Of a DNA stretch of 64,000 bases, positions 35,901 to 48,255 are shown piece by piece; position 1 is the first letter of the stretch, and every line of letters begins with the position of its first letter. This stretch comes from Elymus sibiricus (lineage: Eukaryota; Streptophyta; Magnoliopsida; Poales; Poaceae), in assembly GCA_039707655.1 (NCBI GenBank), contig CM077670.1, positions 143,076,001 to 143,140,000 of the forward strand. The letters are read 5' to 3'. Below the pieces are notes generated by a model. The model was not told the DNA's origin. It saw nothing but the letters and a program-made list of their open reading frames with translations, and searched no databases. The translations under genes and the position numbers were made by a program.

Positions 35901-37542
35901 GGGAATGCATCCGAGGCTGTGAGAAGAATTTGCCAAGTTGAATATGGTGTTATGCGGCCCAACTAGCCCGGATACAATGGAAATTACTCTGACACTTATG
36001 GAAGAGATTAAGGCAGCTCAGAAATCAGACCAAGAAATACAAGAGATCAGAGAGCGCATTCCGCTAGGGAAGGCCAAGTCCTTCCGAATTGACGATCAGG
36101 ACACTGTATGGTTTGAGAACCGAATATGTGTGCCTGATCAAGACAGCTTGAGACAGAAAATACTCAGAGAGGCACATGAATCTGCATATTCTATTCATCC
36201 GGGAGGAACAAAAATGTACCAGGACTTGCGACAAACCTTTTGGTGGCCAGGAATGAGAAGAGACATAGCATACTATGTCGCCTGTTGTGACATCTGCAAC
36301 AGAGTCAAGGCTGAACATCAGAAACCCGCTGGGCTACTGCAACCTTTACCAGTTCCCCAGTGGAAATGGGATGACATATGCATGGACTTCATTGTCGGAC
36401 TACCCAAGTCCACAAGAGGCCATGATGCTATCTGGGTCATCGTGGATATACTTATGAAAGTGGCTCACTTCCTTCCAGTAAAGACCACTTTCAACGCGAA
36501 TCAGCTCGCACAACTCTATATGTCCCGGATAGTCAGCCTTCATGGAGTACCCAAGTCTATCACATCAGATAGAGGCTCCCTGTTTACCTCAGCATTTTGG
36601 CTGTGACTGCATCAAGCCCTGGTGACTGTGCTAAGGCATAGTACGGCATATCACCCACAGACAGATGGACAGACCGAACGCGTGAATCAGATAGTGGAAG
36701 ATATGCTTCGATCCCGTGCTCTCGCCCATGGACCCAAATGGGAGGATAGTCTACCTTATGCAGAATTCTCCTACAATAACATCTATCAGTCAAGTCTCAA
36801 GATGTCACCGTTTGAAGCTCTGTACGGACGGAAATGCCGCACTCCTTTAAACTGGTCTCAGACAGGAGACAGCCGTATCTTTGGCACCGATTTGATGCTC
36901 GAGGCTGAGAAACAAGTCAAGGATATTCAGGAGCATCTTCGAGCGGCCAAGTCCCGTCAAAAGAGTTACTATGACCCGAAGCATCGGGAAGTAACTTTTG
37001 AGCCCGGAGAATATGCCTATCTCCGAGTAACCCCCATGAAAGGAATAAAAAGGTTTCACACCCGAGGAAAGCTTGCACCGAGGTATATAGGACCCTTTCC
37101 AGTCATGGCTAGAAGAGGCAGAGTGGCATATCAGCTAGAGTTACCACCAGAGTTGGCAGACGCTCACGATGTCTTTCATATATCACAATTGAGAAAGTGC
37201 ATTGCACCTCCGATCAAACAGGCAGATATGAGTGAGCTGGAATTGACCGAAGATCTGACATACGAGGAAAGACCTATTAGAATATTGGATGAGATGGAAA
37301 GGACTACCAGGAGTAAGACAATTAAGTTTTACAAGGTACTATGGGATCATCATACTGAGGAAGAAGCTACATGGGAAAGAGAGGATTTTCTGAGATCAGC
37401 CTATCCACACTTGTTCCCTGAGCAACCGAATCTCGAGGACGAGATTCATCCTAAGGGGGGTAGGTTTGTGACACCCTGGTTTTTGGCAACTTTTTCTTTT
37501 CGAAATCTTTCTGGCTTTATTTGCAATCTGGTTGGATTTTGA
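32998..37542 (+). pseudogene. gag-pol: G2 gag-pol polyprotein
   Basis: I chose ATG 32998 because upstream in-frame codons (32863-32997) are U-rich and strongly hydrophobic, unlike Gag. Residues from this start: Gag domain from about 90; CCHC knuckle [14 protein letters not shown] at about 314; protease FDSGAS with Asp at 389; RT with FIDDILIYS, Asp pair at 702-703; RNase H with first Asp at 849. Integrase follows with an HHCC finger (about 36175-36295) and D, D, E at 36385, 36568 and 36676. A chromodomain-like end (about 37270-37390) finishes it. TGA codons at 35920-35922 and 36604-36606 break the frame; both could come from CGA by C-to-T change. The last frame runs into the LTR to 37542. All catalytic residues are present. 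Confidence 0.93.
37453..37466 (+). other. G2 polypurine tract
   Basis: AAGGGGGGTAGGTT lies directly before the 3' LTR TG at 37467. Confidence 0.88.
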
Positions 37543-40500
37543 ACCTTTTCAGTTGACTTTGGACTTATGAATTCCTCTCAGTGATGCAAAGCCCTCAGCA
37601 TCTTGCCAAAATCTTGTCACTCACCATCTGGATCAATTTCCAATTCTTTATCTCTCTCAAATATTCATTTTCTTCCCTTGGGAAAATCTGTCATCACTAT
37701 GGGTTACACAGCAACCTATAGTTCTGGTGATCAGAAAAATCCCAAATTAATCCCAGACCTTCTTGACATCATCTACTCCCACAATCTCCAAAAACATCTC
37801 ATGGTCCAGTACAAAGTTTATTCCAGAAAACTCCATTTGCTCTCTGGACAGTACTGGTCATTTGTGAAGGAGCTCATATTTTCCCTACTCAATTAATTCC
37901 CAGAAAATTTCCTGAGATAATAGGGAACCTATCTTTCCACAATATCCAAAAATATCATCTTGTCCAGTACAAATTTTCATCACCAATATTCTGCCAAGTT
38001 TCTGTTCAGTTGGAACCTCTGTGAAGGAAGTACCAGCTAGAGGTTTCCAATTGAGCTGAAATTTTTATGGCATCTTCTCCTCACCAAATAACCCAGTCAC
38101 ACAAAATTTCAGCCCTAGGAGATCAACAAGTTGAGTGCATCAAGCTCATCTCTCTTCTGGTCCAGTAGCAGCACTTGTACATGAACTATATCCAAATATT
38201 GATCAAATCTTCTCAAACTTGGCCAGATCATAGTCCTTCCAAAGCAGAACACCCCAGACATCTCCTTTGGCTCCATACCCAGCTCATGCCTTCTCTAGAT
38301 CCCTCTCAATTTTTCTGTCAGAGACTGTAGCTGAAGCTACACTTCGGTTCAGAATGAACCTAGTCGAACCAGAGGCGTGGAGAGGCTAAGTAATCGAGGG
38401 TCGACGTGCCGGACAAGAAATGCCAGGCTCGCGAGGCCTCTAGGCACCAATGCCCGTGGTGAGCACGGCACTGGCACGTCAAATCTCGCGCTCTGCATCG
38501 CGCCCGTGCCTGTGGCGTCGCGTCCGACTGCCTCGCGCTGCAGCAGCTTGTATCCGTGCGCCGACATCCTCTCCTTCCTCCACCTGGTTGTTCTGGGCTC
38601 TTCTCCTCGCCGGAATTGGCCTCGGCAGCCGCCACGGCATCCGCGCACTGTGGCGCCCGTGCGGCCACAGTGGCTCTGCCGTCGTCGTCTTCCTCCCGCT
38701 ACCCGCCACTGGCTGCCATAACTCCCCTGCTAGCTCCCGTCTCGTCGCCCGCAAGCAGCCAGCCAGCGCGGCCTCCTGGCGCCGGCGATGTGTCCCGGTT
38801 CCCGGCCATTCCAGAGAGATCGCCCGAGCTCCTCCCCCTCCTATAAATACCCCTCCCCGGCCTTTCCCGAGCTCATCAACCCACTCCTCCTCCTCCCAAT
38901 CGTCCTCCCCGAGCCCGAGCCACGGCCGAGAGGCCCTCTGGCCTCGAATCTCGCCGGAGCACCGCCGCCACCCGAGCTCTGCCTCCCCGCCGATTCACTC
39001 CTCCCCGAGCTCCACTGGCTCCTCCATAGAGCTCAGCTCATCCTCCTGGTCACGCCCAAGCCCTTGCCCGGTCGAATCGCTGCTGGAGTCGCCGTCTCCG
39101 ACGACCCCCGAGACCCGCCGCCGCCGGAGAGGAAGGGGACGACGTCGTCCGGCCACCGTTCGCCAAGCCTCAGGTACGTGCGAGTTCGTCTCGTTGAGCT
39201 CTATCCATTCCCTCTCTCTCCCGACCTCGCCGCCGTCTATATCGCCGGCGAGCGTCGCCGGAGCTCCGCCGTCTCTGTTCCCTCCCTTTCCCCGTTTAAA
39301 TCTGACACTGGGGCCCGCCCGTCAGTGGCTTACCTAAGCGGTAAGTGGAGACGCCCGGGCGGTTTACGCCTTCGACGTACCCCCCTGAGAGATTTTCTAT
39401 TTTCTATTTAAATTCCAGATTTTGACCAGAACTTTGACCGTTCATAACTTTTAAACCATAAGTCCAAATCAATTGATTCTTTTTGCATCTGGTTTGTCTT
39501 GAGCTCCTCTATTTTTTGACCAAATTTGGTATTTTTCCCATGTTCACAGAATTTCTGGTGCTCAAAACAGTAGCATGTGACATTTTCAATTGCATTTTAA
39601 AAATATTTTCTGAAGGAAATAACTTTGGATTTGAAGCCCAGGAGTTTGTGGACAACCCAACAGAGCAAGGCAAGCCATGTCATCCATTGCATGAAGCATT
39701 TCAATAGTGTTGGTTATTTAATTGAATTTCATGCATTATTTTAATATGCGGTAATTCTTGGTGAATTATTTAAATACATAGCTACTGCCATAATAATTTA
39801 CTTGCAATTAAATATCCATACTGGTTAAATGCTTGGCTATATTAAACTTAGTTGGTTGATCAGGAGCCACCTACCCGGACTTTTCCGTGCAGCCACATTT
39901 GCCGGTATGGGACGGCCTTGACTTGGTCTGGCCTTCTGCTCTTTTATCGGTACCACCAAACTAGGGAGGGTTATGCGTGCGTGCTGCCCTGATCAGGTAG
40001 ACGACCATAATCCTGTGAGCCCAGTTGAGTTATTTTGCCGGCGTCCCCGTTTGGGACAGTTTGTTTGGCCACGACGGTGGCAGGTGTCACGGGGTGACAC
40101 AGGGGCCACCCAGGACATGGCCCTGGGAGGGTATGATTATCGGTGGTACGACAGAGGTGTCACGGGTCAGGCAGGTTTCGTTGGAGCACCACCGGTCCAC
40201 CCGAATGGGATCACGAGGCCAGGTACTCCATGGTGTGGGTAAAGTGCGCAACCTCTGCAGAGTGTTAAAACCTATTCGAATAGCCGCGTCCACGGTATTG
40301 GACAGTCCGTTTAGGCCTCTCTAGGATGATCAACCGTAATGATAATAATGATGGAAGAACCTGTCTTATGTTCGGAAGTGCTCTGTGGCTTGTGAGTATT
40401 CCGAGGGTTGTGAGACAACCCAGATGAGAGTAAGTTGGTACTGGGTACCAGTAAGTGAGCAATTTAATCTGTTAACCTGTTAATTGCCATGTTATTGTTT

Positions 40501-40913
40501 TGCCGCATTGTTTTGGTTTCCATGAGCTTGCGAGTACATTCCAAGTACTCACCTAGCGTATCATGCCAGATGCAGGGGAAGCCGAGGACGGAGGTCCAGA
40601 AGGTTCGTGCTACGCTAACTAGGCCGTGTCCACAGTAGTGTCCCTGTGGATGGAGTTTCCCGCGCTATGTTCCGCTATGCCGTAGACTACCCAGTAGTAT
40701 CGAGGCCCTGCCATGTTCCATAAATAATGTTGATATTGTTCTCAGCACCTGCAGTGCTTCCGGCCTCGCCATCGATGTAAATTATGAGCTTGTACTCGAG
40801 ATATCTTAATAAAGTTCAGTTCTGTTCTGTTCCAAGTTGTTGTGTGTTTCCAGAGGACATGATCTCTGGGCTGGAAATACTGGTAAACTGGTTCTCTGAG
40901 CCGGGGTGCCACA
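37467..40913 (+). repeat. G2 3' LTR
   Basis: This full 3447-bp LTR ends GGGGTGCCACA at 40913 and is followed by the TSD GCCCG. It keeps the 40492-40908 block that the 5' LTR lost. Long open frames in its GC-rich part (38450-39337, 38788-39411) have no domain and are Pro/Ser-rich. Confidence 0.92.
38842..38849 (+). promoter_or_regulatory. TATA box of G2 3' LTR
   Basis: TATAAATA in the same context as the 5' LTR box. Transcription from here would read out into the G0 LTR. Confidence 0.65.
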
Positions 40914-40918
40914 GCCCG

Positions 40919-42213
40919 GCTATATATAGCCATCCCCGAGCCTCTCCGAGCTCACCATCCTCCTTCTCTATCTCCTAGCATCCTCCTCGACCTCTCAATC
41001 AAGCTCGAGGAGCTCTCCTCGCCTCCCACGGTCGCCATGGCCGCCGCTGTCCTCCGCTCAAATTCGAGCAACACCGAGCTCCTTTCCCTCTCCTTTTTCC
41101 ACCATCAGAACCACCAAGGTCCGGCGAGCCTCCCCATACACTCGGTTCATCTCCTGGAAGACCACAAGCCCGAAACCAAGTTCGGCCGAGGGCCACTTCC
41201 ATCGGAGTCCAAGCCACCGTCGTCTTAGTCCTCACCGGCGGCTGTGTCGTGCACCGTTGGATGCGCCTCTCCGCACAGAGCTCATCCATAGGTGGAGCGC
41301 CGTGGGAGATGGCCGGAGCTGACGGCAATCGCCGTCGGGGCTCTCTGCCCCCTCGGCCAGGAGCAGGCGTGGGAGGTTGAAGAAGAGGGCGACCTGCTAG
41401 CAGGGCCCTCTCACCAGTGACTCAGCTGGCCGGGCCCAGCAACTTAAGTGGAGGCGCCTTGAGCCCAATACGCTTTCCAATTCCGAAAGCGTACTCTGGC
41501 ACTGTTTCGGGTAGGATTATGTTTTCTGTGTTTAGAAGGCGTATTCTGCTGAAATGCGCTTTCTGTTTCCAGCCGCCAGCCGAAATCCTTATATTGCGGA
41601 CGTTCGTCCGTTAACAGCAGAAAAGCACAGTTTTTATTTGTTTTTCTGCCTAACGAATGAACGGCCGTAATTTTGCAACCGTAACTCCGAATCAGGTGAT
41701 TCAAAAGCCCATGTTCTCTATTTGTCGAGCCCATTCCGTTGGTATCATTTTCATGATGTTGTCACATGGTGAAAATGACCCTTTTGCCCTTGCCCTTAAT
41801 CAGCCCTCTTTGAGAGAGAAACTTTTTCGGTGAATCTTTCCGCGAACTCATCGCACTTCTTCCTGGTGATTTCATCAACCCCAGGCAAGCCACAACAGCC
41901 ATTTTCATGATGACATTTCAATGTCATGGTTTTCACTTGAATACTTGAATAATTGTCTGCTCATGTAGTTATTTTGTTACTGCTATGTATGTGCTTGTGA
42001 ATCCATGCTCATCTTTATGCCATGCTCATTTGCATCTAGTTAGTTAAATGATTATTTGTTAATGTTATTATTATCATGTATAATTCTTCTAATTATTTCT
42101 GAGGCTAGTGATCCTGATATGCTCATATGAATTGTTATGGTTTGTTATGGAAATAATTGTAAGATGCATGATCATCACTATGCCATGCCCATTTACATCC
42201 CGCGGACTAAATG
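40919..42213 (+). repeat. G0 3' LTR, second part
   Basis: This resumes the LTR broken at 28723 and opens with its TATA box (TATATATA at 40921-40928) and a GC-rich part. From about 41600 it is AT-rich. It is cut at 42213 by SIRE-B before the expected LTR end; the last five bases, AAATG, are the presumed SIRE-B target copy. Confidence 0.82.
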
Positions 42214-43531
42214 TGAAAGTGCTAGTTATCGACTAGAGGGGGGGGGGGGGTGAATAGGTGATTTTTATGAAAGGCTTCAAAAACAGGCAATGTCTTCGAA
42301 GTAAGCAGAAGCAAGATTAGAACTAGCAAAGCCTATCAATAAGATGAACAGATATGACAAGCATAGACATCATACATACAAGCATGCATTGAACATAAAC
42401 ACATGAAGCATGAAGATAAATGAGTAAACAGATGAATGGCTTCAGGGAATATCTTTAAACACAAACAAGCATGCAAAGGCTTCACAGTTCAAAACATTAA
42501 GTAAGGAAGTGAAAGGATAGAACCAATGGCTTGGGGAAGACAGTGATTTGTTTGACCAGTTCCAACTGCTGTGACAGTTGTACGTCTGGTTAGGGAGGCT
42601 GATATTGAACTCAGAAGACCACGTCTTCACCTTATTCCCTTTGAGCTAAGACCCGCAGATCTCGCCCAATCACTCTGGTAAGTCTTCAAGGTAGACTTCC
42701 AAACCTTCACAGACTTCGTTCACCGGCAATCCACAATGACTCTTGGATGCTTAGAACGTGACGCCTAACCGGCTGGAAGATCACAGTCTTCAAGTGTAGC
42801 AAGTCTTCGGTTCACTCAGAACAGAATGTCTTCAGTGATGCTCAATCACTTTGGGCTCTGGGTGTTTTGGGTTTTGTCCTCGCAAGGATTCTCTCTCAAA
42901 GGCTTCGAGGTGGGTTGCTCTCAAAACGACAAAAGCCGTGCACTAACTCGGAGTAGCAACTAATTTATGGTGGGAGGGGGTGGCTATTTATAGCCAGGAG
43001 GCAACCCGACGTGATATGTCCGAAATGACCTTGGGTCATAGGGAAGCTGACACGTGTCCAACGGTCGGATCCCAACACACGCGGCAACTTTACTTGGGCT
43101 CCAAGCAAAGCTGACTCAACCAACTCTGGAAGAGGTTTTTCTCTCATTTGTCTTCGCTCGAAGACATAGGACTTGGGTTGAGCATCACGTCAGTTTCTGA
43201 CTTCGTTTACCTCGACCCCACTTAACAGTACGGTGGTTCCTATGACTCAAGAAAGCAGAAAATGAAACTACCAAAAGACTAAGTCTTCGCGTTCCATTTG
43301 CATCAAGTGAATGTCTTTGTGAGCCATTATCTTCAACACGAATGTCTTCATGAACCACCATTGTCTTCAATGTCTTCATACATTTTTAGGGGCCATCTTT
43401 GATGGGTAAACCGAATCAATAAGGACTTCTACCTATGTTCTCCTGTGAATCTCACAAACACAATAGTCCCACAACCAAGTTTGTCTTCAATACTCCAAAA
43501 CGAAAAAGGGGTGGCACTAGATGCACTTACA
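42214..43531 (-). repeat. SIRE-B 3' LTR
   Basis: On the minus strand this runs TGTAAGTGCATCTAGTGCC ... CTAGCACTTTCA, 1318 bp. A G homopolymer stands at about 42239-42250. The plus strand has at least a dozen GTCTTC words. A minus-strand TATA box lies at 42985-42992. Confidence 0.9.
42985..42992 (-). promoter_or_regulatory. TATA box of SIRE-B LTR
   Basis: The minus strand reads GGCTATAAATAGCC. The same box is at 51200-51207 in the SIRE-A LTR. Confidence 0.65.
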
Positions 43532-43544
43532 ATCTCCCCCTTTT
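43532..43544 (-). other. SIRE-B polypurine tract
   Basis: On the minus strand AAAAGGGGGAGAT precedes the LTR TG. Confidence 0.85.
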
Positions 43545-44040
43545 GGTGATTGATGACAAACTGGTTGAAGTTTCAACGGGGATAAAACTATGTGAAAGTT
43601 AAGGAACAAGGTGTATGGCTTCATGAATTTTGAGGAGCTCCCCTTGAAGATGTGCACATAAGTAATTTGCTTTTGAATGCAAATGCACATGGCAGGTTTT
43701 GCTTTGTGGAGATCTCCCTCTATTCATGAAGTCACAATATGTGCATACACAGAATGTATTGAAGATAATGCAATGCACAATGGAATATGGGCATCTGCAA
43801 ATGACTTCATGCGCATAAGATCAAATTTAAGTAGCGCACAATAAAACATCAGTGAATGTAGCAGACGTCCATCAGGACTTAAGTTTACAACCCAAAGACC
43901 AAATGTTCAAGAACGAGAGTTGCAAACTTAACAAAATATCTCAAGCCCGACCCAATATGCCCGCTTGAAGACTATCAACCCAAATGCTTCTCCCCCTTTG
44001 GTCATCAAGTGACCAAAAAGGGTGTGAAGACATAGGGTGT

Positions 44041-45465
44041 CTACACGTCCCGTGGTGGCGACGAAGATTTTGGGGCAGTCGGGTCGATGTTGGAGTTCGG
44101 TGGAGCAGACGGGCCTGATGCAACATCGTGGTGTAGTGAAGCCATAGCGGGAGAGGTAGCATCATCTTCTTCATCAACAATCCTTGCATGAATCGTGGGC
44201 GCTGAAGAAGAATAATCGGAGTCCTCAAGTGAAGGCGTAGCTCACCACTTCTCATATGATGGAGGCTTGGAGCCAAATTTGAAGCTCTCCTTGAAGCCAT
44301 CGGTAACAAGGTCATCTTCAGAGCATAGCAGCGTGAGGATCTTCCAAGCACGATGGTTGGCTTCATGCGCGACAAATGCATTCTTGTTAGAGAGGTTGCG
44401 CACTCTGTTAAGATTAGATATGATGCTCTTCATTTGCCTTTTTAGCCAGTCATGATGCTTGTCTTGCTTCTAATGAAGAGAAACAAGAAGCTCTCTGTCT
44501 GTCATCACCTTGGCTCATTTCTGAGGCCTTTGACGTACTGTACTGGTAGTGGCTTCAGTGTTGGCTTGTCGTGGTTGCCGAAACTGATCAGCAAGTTCAG
44601 AGGTAGGGGCCACATTGGGAAGGTGAATGGCTTCCATATAAGCAGAGTGGCTGGCTTCAACAAGTCTTGGATCTTTCTCAGCCGAAGGATAAATGACTTC
44701 ATGGGGAGCATCAACTTCAGGCAGAAAGATATGATGAGTGCGACCAGAGGGTTCATACTAAACTGTGGAACGAAGCTTGATGAGGCGCATAATCCATGGT
44801 GCATAGTATTTGAGGCCAAACAGATCCATGCCAGAAGCAGCAAGCTGGCGAATGAAGAAGTCATGCATGTTGAATCTGATGCCATTTACTACATAGTAGA
44901 CCAATGTCTTCATGGCACCTTCAAGCTTGGCTGAAGATGAATGCCCTTTGATTGGCCATAGAGTGTTGCGAAGAATGTGATATACTATTCGAGGCCAATA
45001 CTCAAGGTCATTGACAAAGAATTCCTTGGGCTATTCAGCTTCAAATGGCAATGGCTTCATCATTGTCAGCATCTCAGTCATGTTGGGCTCTGTCTTCTGG
45101 TAGATGCTTTCCACTTCCTTCTCATAAGTAGCACAACCGGGATTGTAGAAATCGCCAGGAGTGGGCAAGGTGGTGAGCTCGAGAAGGTCTTGAGGTTTGG
45201 CTTCATGATGAACATCACCAGTCATCCACTCAAGGGTATAAGTCTTGGGGTCTCTGTTGAAACCAGAAATGTGGAGGGTAGCATAAAATTGGAGTATGAG
45301 CTCCTCGTTCCAGTGTTCCTTGTCCGTGACAAAGGGCAACAATCCAACATCTCTGAAGCATTCGAATGCTTGATCCAGACAAGGGAGCCCAGACATGGCT
45401 TCACGATCCAGACGCCTGTGAGGGTGAATCTTGTCTTGGTTGTAGAGGACACACATGTAGTAGCT
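44041..45465 (-). pseudogene. SIRE-B envelope-like region, distal ORF
   Basis: This reads in the same frame as the proximal ORF, right after its TGA. It starts SYYMCVLYNQDKIHPHR and continues for about 475 codons to a TAG at 44041, with scattered stops (for example at 45031, near 44760 and near 44520). The segment FVTDKEHWNEELILQFYATL with FVNDLEYWPRIVYHILRNTL resembles the plant 'putative plant transposon protein' type found next to other plant retroelement ORFs, named here from memory. The C-terminus is Ser/Pro-rich. There is no signal peptide or clear membrane span, so 'envelope' is only a positional label. Confidence 0.65.
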
Positions 45466-48251
45466 TCACTGATGATGAGTCCAAAACTGATCTGAAGATA
45501 TGCGCGGCTTCCTGAAGGGATTCTTGGAGCTGTCAAAGAAAGTGTTCTCATTTCTGAAGCCAGGAACACTGAAAGTGCAATCAGTTGATGGAGCACTATG
45601 AAGCCTTGTCATTCTAGGCATAGGCCTCTGGACTTGTGGTCGATTGTTGATGTTAAACTCATATTGCGGGCCATGCTGCACTGGAGGAGTAAGTGTTGGC
45701 CACAAAACGGGAACTAGCTCACCAGCGCGATTGTATGCCATGGCAATATTGGGCATGTTGGCTTCAGGTGGAGCATTGAATTCAGGAGGAGGAGCAGGAG
45801 CTTCATGAGTTGGACCCAGATTGACTTCAGTAGATACTTTAGGTACAGGGGCCACAGTGGCGTCAGTGGCAGTAGCAGTGACAATTACTTGCTCTTGAAT
45901 AACTTCGGCTGATGCAGCCAGAATGTCTTCAGACTGTTTGACTTCATGTTCAGTATGGGCTTCAACAGAAGCGGTCTGTATAGTTTCAACTTGCATGTCA
46001 TCAGCCTGAGGGGTGGTGCAAGGTGGAACATCTTCTTGCACAGCATCTTGAGTAATAGAAGCTTTTTGACGGACTTCCTCTTCATGAATGCTGGACATGG
46101 AGGCTCTTGGGACGCGGCGAAGCCTTCGGAATGAGGGCAACGCCTTTGGAGAAGAGATGTCATCCTCCATGGCTTCTGGTGTTCCTTGGACTAGTAGCTC
46201 ATCAGTTGGTTCAACTTGAGGGGGTGGTGTGTGAGGAATCACCTCATCATGGTCCATTGGCATCAGAGGTCGGCCAATGCTGATAGACCCACTGTTCTCT
46301 GGAACAGGCGATGATACCACATCTTGAGTGATTTGAGGAAGGATTGCATCATCTTCATTCTGCACATTGGCATCAGTACCAATGTCTTCAGCTGCGGTGG
46401 GATTGGCAGCTGGTATGTCTTCAGTGACAGGAACCTCTATGGAAGCAGGTTCATGCACAACGACTCGTCTCTCAGTGTTGACGGTGGCAGGGGGAGAAAC
46501 AGATATTGGCGTTACAAGCAGAGGCTCTTGAGGAGTTGACGGAGCAGTTTCTGCTTGGGCCCTGCGCGAAGCCTTTGAAGACTTTGTCTTCTGACGCTTC
46601 TGAGATGGAGGAGTAGCAGAGGCATCTGTTTGCTTGCACTTGCAAGCATCGGCTTCGGCTTGCTGAGTCTGCTTCCTCTCTGAAGCAATTGATGGAGCAG
46701 ATGGCTTCGAACGGAGCATAGATGATGGGAATACAATCTTGGGTGCTTCTTGACTTGAAGCCTCAGCAGCAGGTGTGACTGGCTTCTTCTTCTTCTTCTT
46801 CTTGACCAGCTTAGGATCAATGGCAGGGCGGCCAAGAGCTTTTCTCTTCAAGCCCTCATTATGCGCTTGCACAGTTTTCTCAGCATAACGTTTGAGGCAT
46901 TCTCTGGCACCTTTGGCGTCATCACAATGCTTTTGAAATTCATCTTTTAGCTCGGCCATCATCTTCTTGTAGCCCTGAATTTCTTTGATGCTGAACTTGG
47001 CCAGGTGCTTCTTGAAAAGCTATTTTTCATGCTCAATTTTGTTCTTCTGCTCAAGAACCTTTTGAACGACTGCAAGTTCCTGATTGATGACGCATTGGAA
47101 GGTGACACTGATGTCAATTGGGAGTTGTAGATCGTCAATAGACAAAGTTGGGTCACGAAACCATTCATCAATGAAGTTATTCAGAATGTCGTGGTCGAAC
47201 AGAGGCATGTACTTGAAGATATCAGCCTCTTCCTGCTTGTTCTTGATGAGAAGCTCAAGGGCATCATCATCAAATTCATCATCAGATAAGTCAATTATAG
47301 CATCATCATCTCTCAATGTGCTTGTTGGTTTGGGGCCTCGCCCAGCAGTTTTCTTTGTCTTCGGAGAGTTCCGAGACACGTCTTCAGATTGCACACTGGA
47401 TTTAGGAGGTGCAGTTTTCATTGGCTTCACTCTTGATGCTTTTGGTGTGGCAGCAGACTTTGAAGATTGCCCATCTTTAGGCTTGGAAGCTTTTGGCTTT
47501 CTTTGTGTCTTGGGGGAGGTAGGAGCAATGTCTTCAGCGGGGGCTTCTCCTCGAGCAGCAGCTGCGGACACATGAAGAGTTTTGATATGCTCTATGTATG
47601 TTTGAAGACTATCCCATGGCCCAGTCAGATTTGGATCTGCTTGACGGGAGCCATCTGGCCTTGGCTCGGCCGGACCAGGGTTGAAGTCAACACCATAGTC
47701 CTTCTTGTTCTGCTCTACTAAACCCTTAGCAAACTGGTAATTGGCTTCAAAGAGATTGTCTTCACGACACCATCTAATACTGGATGGGTCAGCATCTTCT
47801 GGCATCACACCTCTTACCATGGATGGATAGAAGTGTTGAGCAATAGCGTCAACCTTGTCTTCGGAATAAGCTTCCGGTACACAATATCGGCCCATGGTGG
47901 CCTGACTACATTCTTGTCAACATACTCTGGTGTAACAAAATGATAGTAGTACCATTGCTCTACCCAATATCTTCGGATCCACTGCACACGTGACTTGCGC
48001 TCACCATACTTTTCCTCCGGATCTGACTTGTATTGCTCATACAGATCTGGAGGGAGGTCAAGAGCAGTGTTAGCTTGCCTTTGTCTTCCTCCTTTCTTTG
48101 TGGATTTTCCACTGGCCATTGGCTTCAAGGGAATGAATGGCTTTGCTCTGCTGATTTGACAGGAACTGGCTTCAGGAGAATCAAGATGAAGCTGTAAGAA
48201 GTCTGCAAATGAATTCAGACTATGAGAACCAAGTGACTCCCCCACGGACAT
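45466..48251 (-). pseudogene. SIRE-B envelope-like region, proximal ORF
   Basis: This starts MSVGESLGSHSLNSFADFLQ at 48251, just after a predicted splice acceptor. A conserved N-terminal domain (VQWIRRYWVEQWYYYHF; RGVMPEDADPSSIRWC) is followed by a Lys/Ser/Pro linker. Then come a short hydrophobic-acidic motif IIDLSDDEFDDD, a Glu/Lys coiled coil, a basic cluster (KKKKKKP) and a long Ala/Thr/Pro/Glu-rich tail. One base is missing near 47855 relative to SIRE-A, and a TAG stands at 47020-47022. The ORF ends DQFWTHHQ with TGA at 45466-45468, the same place as in SIRE-A. It looks like a nuclear, charged protein. Function unknown. Confidence 0.7.
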
Positions 48252-48255
48252 GTAC

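Larger units (their letters stand above)
28724..40913 (+). mobile_element. G2: near-complete Tekay-like chromovirus
   Basis: This 12.2-kb element has TSD GCCCG (28719-28723, 40914-40918). Its order is 5' LTR, Met primer site, a pre-gag ORF, gag-protease-RT-RNase H-integrase-chromodomain, polypurine tract, 3' LTR. The LTRs are highly similar by eye apart from a 417-bp deletion near the end of the 5' copy. Only two stop codons break gag-pol. It inserted in the G0 LTR 7 bp before the TATATATA box of that LTR. Confidence 0.93.

Noticed and set aside
40742..42213. Host gene between G2 and SIRE-B
   Set aside because: The stretch is explained by the end of the G2 LTR and the resumed G0 LTR. No exon or domain is visible.
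44505..44885. A separate small membrane protein gene in SIRE-B
   Set aside because: It is out of frame with the distal envelope-like ORF and arises from an alternative reading of that sequence.
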